64,000 nucleotides of DNA from Eubacteriales bacterium (GTDB lineage Bacteria > Bacillota > Clostridia > Acetivibrionales > JANLFN01), in contig JANLFN010000011.1 of assembly GCA_024655885.1 (NCBI GenBank), positions 1 to 64,000 of the forward strand. Reading direction: 5' to 3'. Both the position numbers and the translations under genes were made by a program. This document shows, piece after piece, positions 43,012 through 50,189 of the stretch; positions within the stretch are counted from its first letter, which is position 1, and each line of letters begins with the position of its first letter. The notes under the pieces are model-generated. The model did no database searches and was not told the DNA's origin. It saw only the letters and a program-made list of their open reading frames with translations.

Positions 43012-43039
43012 ATTATAGCACAGTGCGTTAAAGCTGCAA
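43012..43039 (-). promoter_or_regulatory. likely promoter of mazG-hup
   Basis: Minus-strand TTGCAG (43039-43034), 16-base spacer, TATAAT (43017-43012). The remaining 43040-43296 is A+T-rich with no recognisable gene. Confidence 0.55.
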
Positions 43040-43296
43040 TTTACAATTGTGGATAGAGAATTTGTATATGGATTTTATTTACTTTAATAGATTTAAACAT
43101 ATCATCATCTCCTTTTCCATTATAATCGTTTATACAGGATCCGGTCCATACATTTAGGTCATAGCGGCCATACATATATATAAATGGAGAGAAATAGTAT
43201 ATAATAAAAGCAAATGGCCTTTTTCTAAAATTTCAATTAAAAAACACCACTATTTTTTATTTTATATTTTAACAGCAATACAGGGGGGATAAGTCT

Positions 43297-44679
43297 GTGG
43301 AAAACAAATCAAATAAAGGAATTATTCTCTTTATATGCACGCTGGGTGCCTTTTTAACCCCTTTTATGAGCTCTTCCATCGTTGTTGCGCTTCCATCCAT
43401 TGACCGGGAGTTTGCGATGAGCACAGCCCTGCTGAACTGGGTCCCTACCTCATTTCTCCTCGCTTCCGCCATTTTTGTCGTCCCCTTCGGAAGGGCGGCG
43501 GACATATTGGGGAGAAAGCGTGTTTACCTGTTCGGCATATCGCTTTTTACCCTGGCTTCGGTATTATGCGGGTTGTCCCTGTCTTCTCCCATGCTTGTAG
43601 CTTTAAGGGTTATACAGGGCATAGGGGCCGCAGCCATATTCGGAACGTCGGTGGCCATACTTACCGCTGCATATTCACCGGGAGAGAGGGGTAAAGCCCT
43701 CGGGATCAATGTGGCGGTCACCTATTTGGGGCTTTCCCTGGGGCCGTTCTTAGGAGGTTTTTTAACCGAACATCTGGGGTGGAGAAGCATCTTTTTTGTC
43801 AATGTCCCCCTCGGGCTCGCGGTTATCATTCTGACGCTTGCCAGGATTAAACAGGAGTGGGCCGAAGCGGTGGACGAAAAATTTGACTATGTGGGATTTC
43901 TCGTTTACGGAACGGGACTTTTTTGCCTTATGGCAGGCCTTTCCTTCATCCGGTCGGAATGGCTGGGCCCCTTTCTTCTCTCCACCGGCATTGCCGCAAT
44001 GGCTGCTTTTAGCTTTATGGAGGCCAGGGTGGAAAATCCCGTAATCAACATGAATTTACTGAAAAACAACAGGATCCTTGTTTTTTCAATACTGGCCGCT
44101 CTCATCAACTACTGCGCTACCTATGCGGTAACCTATCTTCTGAGCCTGTACCTGCAGTATATAAAAGGCTTTGGCCCCCAGTATGCCGGTCTGATTCTTG
44201 TAGCTCAACCCGCCGTACAGGCCGTATTTTCACCGCTGGCAGGCAGAATGTCGGATAGGCTTGAGCCGCAGAAGGTGGCCTCTATGGGGATGGCCCTGAC
44301 CACCCTGGGCCTGGCGGTGCTGGTGTTTGTAAACAACAATACTTCTGTTTTATTCCTCGTAGCCGCTTTACTGGTTCTGGGCCTGGGATATGCCCTCTTT
44401 GTGTCGCCCAATACAAACGCCGTCATGGGCTCGGTAGACAAGAAGTACTATGGTGTCACATCAGGGTTGATCGGCACGGCGCGCCTGGTTGGACAGACCT
44501 TCAGCATGGGCATAACCTCCCTGATCTTTTCCATATACATCGGGAATGCACAGATTGCGAGAGAATACCATCCCCACTTTATTGAGAGTATAAGGATGAT
44601 TTTTATCATCCTGACCGTTTTAAGCTTTCTCGGAATTTTTTTCTCCCTTGCAAGGGGCAAGCTGCGGGAGGAAGGTTGA
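43297..44679 (+). CDS. MFS drug-efflux transporter, EmrB/QacA (DHA2) type
   Basis: 460 residues from a GTG start (GGGGGG about nine bases upstream), with 14 likely membrane spans. Motif A is GRAADILGRKRVYLFG and motif C-like GLSLGPFLGGFLTEHLGWR is present, both typical of proton-driven DHA2 exporters. It probably exports drugs or toxic metabolites across the membrane. It is monocistronic and has no adjacent TetR/MarR regulator, so control is unknown. Confidence 0.92.
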   Translation: MENKSNKGIILFICTLGAFLTPFMSSSIVVALPSIDREFAMSTALLNWVPTSFLLASAIFVVPFGRAADILGRKRVYLFGISLFTLASVLCGLSLSSPMLVALRVIQGIGAAAIFGTSVAILTAAYSPGERGKALGINVAVTYLGLSLGPFLGGFLTEHLGWRSIFFVNVPLGLAVIILTLARIKQEWAEAVDEKFDYVGFLVYGTGLFCLMAGLSFIRSEWLGPFLLSTGIAAMAAFSFMEARVENPVINMNLLKNNRILVFSILAALINYCATYAVTYLLSLYLQYIKGFGPQYAGLILVAQPAVQAVFSPLAGRMSDRLEPQKVASMGMALTTLGLAVLVFVNNNTSVLFLVAALLVLGLGYALFVSPNTNAVMGSVDKKYYGVTSGLIGTARLVGQTFSMGITSLIFSIYIGNAQIAREYHPHFIESIRMIFIILTVLSFLGIFFSLARGKLREEG

Positions 44680-44694
44680 TGTGTCCCCATTCGG

Positions 44695-44723
44695 TTGATT
44701 TGTTATTGCAGATATTCTATAAT
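44695..44723 (+). promoter_or_regulatory. promoter of the zinc-ribbon/HTH gene
   Basis: TTGATT (44695-44700), 17-base spacer, TATAAT (44718-44723). The same layout is duplicated at 45642-45670. Confidence 0.75.
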
Positions 44724-44756
44724 ATATTAATATAAGAGATTTTTGGGGGTGGCGAA

Positions 44757-45137
44757 ATGGAGTGTGCACGGTGCAAGCAGCCTATTCCGGAGGGAGAGGA
44801 ATGCAATTATTACGGGAAAATCCTGTGTGAGGACTGCTATATTGAGGCGGCGGAACCGCCCAAAACCTGTGATGTGGCAGCCGTCTATTCGGCCAAAAAG
44901 CACAGGGCGTTGGCGGGCCAGACAGGCACCGAGGGCCTGACCGAACAGCAGAAGAACATTTATGAATATGTGAAGAAGCACGGCAAAGCCACAAAACAGG
45001 AATTGCTTGACGCCCTGGGGCTTTCGCCCAGGGACATGGACAGGCAGCTGCCCATATTGAGGCATTGTGAACTGCTGAAAGCACATAAAATCGGGCAGGA
45101 GATTTATATAGTGCCCTTTGATTTCGAGGCGCCATAG
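44757..45137 (+). CDS. zinc-ribbon plus winged-helix protein of unknown function
   Basis: 126 residues. Residues 1-30 have CxxC (MECARC) and CxxC (ILCEDCYIEA) around a short loop, a treble-clef or LIM-like zinc site. Residues 65-126 look like a winged helix (IYEYVKKHGKATKQELLDAL, RDMDRQLPILRHCELLKAHK). A small DNA-binding regulator is the best guess. GGGGGTGG precedes the ATG. Its promoter, ribosome site and first eight codons are duplicated 950 bases downstream. I do not know its target. Confidence 0.75.
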   Translation: MECARCKQPIPEGEECNYYGKILCEDCYIEAAEPPKTCDVAAVYSAKKHRALAGQTGTEGLTEQQKNIYEYVKKHGKATKQELLDALGLSPRDMDRQLPILRHCELLKAHKIGQEIYIVPFDFEAP

Positions 45138-45173
45138 GGGACGGCTCGAGTGAGCCAAAAGAGAACCGTCCCC
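45137..45173. repeat. GGGGACGG/CCGTCCCC palindromic element
   Basis: GGGGACGG (45137-45144) pairs with CCGTCCCC (45166-45173); GGCTCGAG and its echo GGCTCGAGG flank it. A related GGGGACA/TGTCCCC element lies at 60879. Likely a dispersed REP-like unit that may also terminate transcription. Confidence 0.6.
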
Positions 45174-45192
45174 TGTGGCTCGAGGCTAAAAA

Positions 45193-45636
45193 ATGAGTTT
45201 TACAAAAGATGCCTGGGCAGGCAAAAGAATAAGGATAATTTTTATTTTGCTGTTTATACTCTATATTGTATACCTCTCCTATCTGCTGTTTTTCAGCCGG
45301 GATTACGGGCGGACACCGGGGAGCCGCAGCTATAACCTGGTTCCTTTTGCCACAATCCGGAAATACCTGTATGCGTCCGGCAATGCGGATATCGCCCTGA
45401 CAAATTTGATGGGAAACATTGGGGCCTTTATACCCATGGGATTCCTGCTGCCCCTTGCTTTTAAAAAGTTTTCCGGCTTCCTGGGGACAGCTTTGACCAT
45501 CCTGCTTGCAACGGCGGCGGTGGAAACGGTTCAGTACATTACAGGAGTGGGAATCTGGGACGTGGATGACATTATTTTAAATATGGCCGGCGGAATCATA
45601 GGACTTGCGGCCAGCCGCCTGGTCAGAAGACCCTAG
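45193..45636 (+). CDS. VanZ-like membrane protein
   Basis: 147 residues with four membrane spans. Conserved VanZ features are NLVPFATIRKYL, LMGNIGAFIPMGFLLPL, ETVQYITGVGIWDVDDIILN and NMAGGIIGLAA. In enterococci VanZ gives low-level teicoplanin resistance, but most homologues are of unknown function in the cell envelope. It is flanked by the zinc-ribbon gene and its partial duplicate; no van cluster is present. Confidence 0.88.
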   Translation: MSFTKDAWAGKRIRIIFILLFILYIVYLSYLLFFSRDYGRTPGSRSYNLVPFATIRKYLYASGNADIALTNLMGNIGAFIPMGFLLPLAFKKFSGFLGTALTILLATAAVETVQYITGVGIWDVDDIILNMAGGIIGLAASRLVRRP

Positions 45637-45641
45637 GGCCG

Positions 45642-45748
45642 CTGATTTATCATTACAGGGATTTTATAATATACTTAACCGGGAAATTTGGGGAGGTGCC
45701 GTTATGGAGTGTGCACGGTGCAAACAGCATTGTAAAATAAAGGAATGA
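45642..45748 (+). pseudogene. duplicated promoter and first codons of the zinc-ribbon gene
   Basis: CTGATT-N17-TATAAT (45642-45670), a GGGGAGGTG ribosome site and ATG at 45704 reproduce the layout at 44695-44757. The frame MECARCKQ is identical for eight codons, then HCKIKE and stop at 45748. It is a partial duplicate that flanks the VanZ gene. Confidence 0.85.
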
Positions 45749-45767
45749 AAGAAGCATCTTTTTGCAG

Positions 45768-47375
45768 TCAATCCGTAATTCCCTGGGGTATAGTCCGGCT
45801 GTTCTCCGGATTGTTCTTGGCTATCAATTTTTTTGAGTTTCTGTCGATATACTCCAGAAACTTATAGGAAATATTGAAGTGAAGTCTTATATTACTATCG
45901 TTCAGGTCTACCTGAATAATCTCCTGGATTTTGTCAATACGGTATACCATGGTATTTCTATGAATGTGCAGTGCTTGCGCCGAAGCAACAAGATTTCTTT
46001 CATTTTGGAGAAAAACCTTTAGGCTGTGTGCAAGAAGCGTATTATTTTTCCTATCATATTCAATAAGCTTTATTAAGGAAGGATGGCAGAGACTGATTAG
46101 ATTCTCATGATTATTACATAAATTTACAATATGGTACAGGACATAATCCTCATATTCAAAAATGAACCTATTATTCTCCAGTCTTATTCCAATTTCAAGC
46201 GCTTCAAGTGACTGATTGAAATATATCTGAATTTCGCTTATGTCATGGAAGCATCGGCTTAAACCTCCATACATTCTATTTTGTCCAAAATAATGATCAA
46301 TTTCTTTAAGTTCATTTTTATCTAAAATATTTGAATAATCTCTGCTTATTACCAGTACGATATTCCCATTGAATATTATGGCCTTACTGCCAAAAATATT
46401 TTGCTCTATCAAGTCTCTTGTATACTCCAGAGAAGAATTGTAACGTTCCTCAAGATCAAACGTGACAGACATAACATATAGATTCTGCTTCAACGGCCAC
46501 TTTAATAACTTTAACCTTTCGTGGATAACATCTCTGTCCTTTAGTTTCCCATCTAATAGATCTGCTATCAGGTATTCATACATCAGTCCTTTGGCATGAT
46601 GGTAAAAGGTATCCTTTTGCATTTCCCTGGATACTATTTTAGCTAAAAAAGCAGTCGGTTCCACATCGCTTTTAAGAAAGGGGCGGTTGTATTCAAGGAG
46701 TGACATATATGCCATAACAGTGGTACCACTTACTATTGTGGCCATAATGTTGGCTTTATCTTTGATTTTGGATTTAATCAGGAATGGGGTATAACTCTTA
46801 TGCAATTTTTGGAATACTTTTTCAATTTTCATAATATGTACAAGTTCCTGTGAGAAGTAGCCTTTTTCCAGTATTTCTTTCCAAAATATATCGTCAGTAT
46901 CAACCCGTCTGGAAATGGAGAGAAGTTTAAGGCTGCAATCCACAATGCAGACAGGGTTTCCAATGAATTCTTCGCCCAATGAAAGAATATACTTAAGGCC
47001 TTTATCCTGCATTAAAGCATTTGAAAGTTTTTCTGTCCACTTCCCATACTCTAAAACGATTTCTTGGACCTCATTAAATACAGAAATGACACTCATTTTT
47101 TCTTTTACTACGAGCAGGTTTAAATTAGGCTTTTGACAGCTATCAAAATCCAGAGCGGTGTCTTCTATACAAAGTATGTTAATAATCTGGTTTTCAGGGA
47201 GAGTGGAAGGCAGCTCGGAGCTTTTTCCAACATAAAGGTACTCAGATTGAAATGTGCACCATTTTTCATCGAACAGCTTGATCCCAATTATATCAGGTTG
47301 CTTATCAGAAAAAGATCGGACTCCTATGGTGAATCCTTTTATTCTATCTGCTATAAAATTTATACTTATTCCCAT
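45768..47375 (-). CDS. PucR/CdaR-type transcriptional regulator
   Basis: 535 residues, third paralogue of the proteins at 8211 and 9840. The C-terminal HTH_30 is canonical (ASAQALHIHRNTMVYRIDKI), and the middle carries the shared block QNRMYGGLSRCFHDISEIQI. AAGGAG lies seven bases before the ATG. It is divergent from the methyltransferase unit at 47528, with a 150-base intergenic region where both promoters must lie, so that unit is its likely target. The effector may be the methylated substrate. Confidence 0.86.
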   Translation of the reverse strand: MGISINFIADRIKGFTIGVRSFSDKQPDIIGIKLFDEKWCTFQSEYLYVGKSSELPSTLPENQIINILCIEDTALDFDSCQKPNLNLLVVKEKMSVISVFNEVQEIVLEYGKWTEKLSNALMQDKGLKYILSLGEEFIGNPVCIVDCSLKLLSISRRVDTDDIFWKEILEKGYFSQELVHIMKIEKVFQKLHKSYTPFLIKSKIKDKANIMATIVSGTTVMAYMSLLEYNRPFLKSDVEPTAFLAKIVSREMQKDTFYHHAKGLMYEYLIADLLDGKLKDRDVIHERLKLLKWPLKQNLYVMSVTFDLEERYNSSLEYTRDLIEQNIFGSKAIIFNGNIVLVISRDYSNILDKNELKEIDHYFGQNRMYGGLSRCFHDISEIQIYFNQSLEALEIGIRLENNRFIFEYEDYVLYHIVNLCNNHENLISLCHPSLIKLIEYDRKNNTLLAHSLKVFLQNERNLVASAQALHIHRNTMVYRIDKIQEIIQVDLNDSNIRLHFNISYKFLEYIDRNSKKLIAKNNPENSRTIPQGITD

Positions 47376-47527
47376 AATAATGCTCCTTCATTAGCGGCTT
47401 AGTATCAAAGGTACAATCCGGCCATTTTTTTTTGTATTAAGCATACAGGGATTTAAAAGTGGCTATTCATTATACTTATATATAAATAATACTAAAAGCA
47501 ATTAAAAATTTCAAAGGGGGATATTTT

Positions 47528-47620
47528 ATGAGCCAAAAACTGATCAATGCTATGGCGGACCACGTATGCAAGAACGCTAAGGAAACGGTGGAATATTGCA
47601 AAAAGTATATGGGGGTATGA
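47528..47620 (+). pseudogene. corrinoid protein gene reduced to 30 codons by in-frame deletion
   Basis: The frame reads MSQKLINAMAD then HVCKNAKETVEYCKKYMGV. It matches residues 1-11 and 190-208 of the intact corrinoid protein (3739), with 178 codons removed at an Ala-Asp pair that occurs at both break points. The ribosome site AAAGGGGG and the downstream spacing are preserved. The cobalamin domain is wholly lost. It may survive only as a translated leader for the methyltransferase that starts 4 bases later. Confidence 0.9.
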
Positions 47621-47624
47621 GAAC

Positions 47625-48743
47625 ATGAAGACAAATCAGGAATTACTTATTGAACGTACCACCAGACTAAAAAAAGCGATTGCTCTTGAAAAACCTGACA
47701 GAACTCCGGTTATTGCCTGGGCGGATGCATTTTGTGCAAACTATATGGGAGTGAAGATGTCGGAATTCTCATCCAATATGATATTATCCAGCGATACTAT
47801 GGTAAATACGTTTAAAGATTTTCCAACACTCGATGCAACCGAGGTTGCCACAACAGCTCCCGATGCGGTAGCAATGGGGTTTTTGAGCAAAATGAAGATT
47901 GCCGGAAGGGATCTTCCGGAGGGCAGCAACTGGATTGTTGACGAGCAGGAAAGATTAAGCGTTGAGGACTATGATACCATCCTCAATATGGGCTGGACTC
48001 CTTTTTACATGAAATTTTTAAACGAGAAACTCGGAATAGATGTTCAAACCTTTTTTGCGAAAATAGGTGAAGCAACAGGATATGGAACAATGAAATTCAT
48101 CGAAGCCGGTATACCGGTCTATTCCGTAGCTATCGGTCCTGCCATTCCATTGGAGACTCTGGCAGGGGGCCGGACAATGGCAAAATTCATACAGGATCTC
48201 TACAGGATGCCGGACAAGATACAGGCCGTTATGGATATAATGATGGATGAAATTGTTGCTCAAACGATAGGGGCGCTCAACATGAGTCCCGAAAAACCCC
48301 TTACGGTATTTTTAGGAATTGCAAGAGGGGCTGGTGAATTTCTTTCACCCAAGCTATGGCAGCGTTTCACACTGCCTTATATGGTAAAAATTATAAATTC
48401 GATTATTGGGCAAGGCGTTGTTTGCAACCTGCATTTTGATTCCTGCTGGGACCGTGACCTTGAGTATTTAAAACAATTCCCCAAAGGCACCTGTGTATTC
48501 GGCTGCGACCATCTCACGGATATATACAAGATCAAGGGAACCCTTGGTGAAAGCATGGCTGTAAAAGGAGATGTCCCATCCGCAATGCTGGCCTTCGGAA
48601 CTCCCGATGATGTATACAATTACTCTACAAGACTCATCAAGGATATGGGCAATGGATTTATCCTCGCACCAGCATGCACCTTGCCTGCAAACGCTAAAGT
48701 TGAAAACGTGAAGGCACTGCTTGCGGCTGTTGAAGGAAAATAA
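47625..48743 (+). CDS. UroD-fold corrinoid methyltransferase
   Basis: 372 residues from the ATG at 47625, which matches the paralogue starts (MKTNQELLIERTTRLKKAI, then EKPDRTP). Landmarks are LAGGRTMAKFIQDLYRMPDK, LHFDSCWDRDLEYL and APACTLPANAKVENVKAL. Here the metal-site region is H-F-D-S-C, so a cysteine follows two residues after the Asp, unlike the other copies. It is intact but lacks its own corrinoid partner; it would have to use the protein encoded at 3739 or one outside the window. It is probably under the divergent PucR-type regulator. Confidence 0.88.
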   Translation: MKTNQELLIERTTRLKKAIALEKPDRTPVIAWADAFCANYMGVKMSEFSSNMILSSDTMVNTFKDFPTLDATEVATTAPDAVAMGFLSKMKIAGRDLPEGSNWIVDEQERLSVEDYDTILNMGWTPFYMKFLNEKLGIDVQTFFAKIGEATGYGTMKFIEAGIPVYSVAIGPAIPLETLAGGRTMAKFIQDLYRMPDKIQAVMDIMMDEIVAQTIGALNMSPEKPLTVFLGIARGAGEFLSPKLWQRFTLPYMVKIINSIIGQGVVCNLHFDSCWDRDLEYLKQFPKGTCVFGCDHLTDIYKIKGTLGESMAVKGDVPSAMLAFGTPDDVYNYSTRLIKDMGNGFILAPACTLPANAKVENVKALLAAVEGK

Positions 48744-48765
48744 AATATTAAAATTTCTGACGGCA

Positions 48766-48858
48766 AAATACTCACAAAAAACACATGGGGGTATAATAAG
48801 AAAAAATGCTAAATTGGAGAATGTTGAGATGATGATCACGGCAGCTACAGGTAAATAA
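48766..48858 (+). pseudogene. 3' ends of a lost corrinoid/methyltransferase gene pair
   Basis: Bases around 48766-48795 (ATACTCACAAAAAACACATG then GGGGGTATAA) match the end of the corrinoid gene near 4338-4366. From 48805 an open frame NAKLENVEMMITAATGK-stop matches the C-terminus NAKVENVKAMIAAASGK of the methyltransferases. Everything between is deleted. Confidence 0.8.
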
Positions 48859-48905
48859 AAAATATATGTAGTAAATGCAGATATAAAAAAAGAGAAATAA
48901 TGGGG

Positions 48906-48940
48906 GGCCGGCTTTCCATTTGGATTGAAAAGCCGGCCTT
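48906..48940. terminator. terminator-like hairpin after the methyltransferase remnants
   Basis: GGCCGGCTTT (48906-48915) pairs with AAAGCCGGCC (48929-48938), then TT. Confidence 0.75.
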
Positions 48941-48992
48941 CCTATGAAAGGCAGATATGGAACTGCTCTTGGCGGTATTGTCCAAAAAACTC

Positions 48993-49763
48993 TCATGTAA
49001 CCGTTCTGAGATTTCTTATTTTATACAGGTAGTACTTTTCCTCCCGCATCATGTGGTCGGGCATCAGGGGTTTTAAGGTGCCCAGGATTTTGCATTCCTT
49101 TCTCAGCATGCGTATTTTGTCCAGGAAGTAAATAAAATCGTTGATTTTGGCCTCCACTTCCGTATTAAAATGCGACAGGGCTCCGTCGCTTAAGCCGGTC
49201 CTTTCCAGCAAAGCACCTAATTCCATGGCTTTGATAAACAGGTGGTCAAATGCATTTTTAAACTCCTCTGCTTCCTTTATAAGCGCGGCCTCAACAGGGT
49301 CCAGGTCAGCAGCAATGGTGGCTGCGTGGCCTGCCGCATCGGCAAGCCATACTTTATGTAGCCGGATATTTTTCATTATCCTGTTAACCGGCCTGATTGC
49401 TTGAAGCATGCACAGGGTCTGGAAATATTCCATGGCTTCATTGATCATATGGTTTATAAATGTGGGAGAGAGGCTTATTTCAAGTTTACACTGCAGGGAC
49501 CTGCCGGCGAGCAGGCGCTTGAAGTCAATGAAGCCGGTAACGGCGCTCATGCTCTGCCTCACCAGTTCCATCACCGACCGGGGCGAGTCTTCTGCGGCAG
49601 GCAGGTCTTTTGCCCTGCGGCGCAGCTCCATAAAGGTGTTTTTGAAATATCCGGCGGCAGACACAGACGGCTGCTCCCTTGCCGACAGTGAAATCAGCAT
49701 GAACTCGGCGTGGTCTCTCATGATACCCGACCAAAAATAGATCTCTTCCAAAGGATTGAACAT
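48993..49763 (-). CDS. DUF2935-like four-helix-bundle protein
   Basis: 256 residues from the ATG at 49763 (GGGAGG ten bases upstream). All-helical, with two similar halves; the first opens FWSGIMRDHAEFMLISLS, the pattern of DUF2935 proteins of Bacillus and Clostridium, whose known structure is a ferritin-like bundle that may hold metal. EEIYFW, RDHAEF and HMMREEKYYLYKI supply candidate E and H ligands. Function unknown. Monocistronic. Confidence 0.75.
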   Translation of the reverse strand: MFNPLEEIYFWSGIMRDHAEFMLISLSAREQPSVSAAGYFKNTFMELRRRAKDLPAAEDSPRSVMELVRQSMSAVTGFIDFKRLLAGRSLQCKLEISLSPTFINHMINEAMEYFQTLCMLQAIRPVNRIMKNIRLHKVWLADAAGHAATIAADLDPVEAALIKEAEEFKNAFDHLFIKAMELGALLERTGLSDGALSHFNTEVEAKINDFIYFLDKIRMLRKECKILGTLKPLMPDHMMREEKYYLYKIRNLRTVT

Positions 49764-49781
49764 TTTTACATGGCCTCCCAA

Positions 49782-50189
49782 AGGTTTCTAATATTAGAAT
49801 ATGAAAACAGCCTTAGTGCAGTTACATAAAATTAAAATGTGGTTTACCGCGGCAGGGGATGGCTGCGGCGCACTCAGCCCTCTACAGCCTCAGAGAAACA
49901 TTGCGGATGGGTTTGCGAACGGATAGGGGTTAATTTTTTGACATCTTTTGACGATATAGTATAATAATGTGCAGTAGCCCATTATATGCTGAGATAGAAA
50001 AGCTTCAGCGGTAATTTATGCTGAGAGCTGAGAAACAGGGTTATTTTGATGAGCTTTCGACATTGACATATTCCGGCAATTGTCCTTCAGCGCCTTTACT
50101 CTCGGCACCCGGCAGGGCATCAGCCCAACTCAGCCTTTCAGCGTGCGTCCTGAGGCGCAGTTTTCATAAAATGTTTCGGGGGTAATCCA
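49782..50189. other. leader region of the S-layer protein with CTGAG-type repeats
   Basis: No gene. After the promoter at 49938, GCTGAGA, GCTGAGAGCTGAGAAA and CTCAGCC blocks (50009-50165) resemble the CTGAG-rich repeats at 14.1 and 37.8 kb but align only partly. The leader is about 220 bases. Confidence 0.5.
49938..49965 (+). promoter_or_regulatory. promoter of the giant S-layer-domain protein
   Basis: TTGACA (49938-49943), 16-base spacer, TATAAT (49960-49965), both boxes perfect. Confidence 0.85.

Noticed and set aside
45193-45636. Vancomycin-type resistance cluster
   Set aside because: Only a VanZ-like protein is present; no ligase, dehydrogenase or VanRS genes occur in the window.
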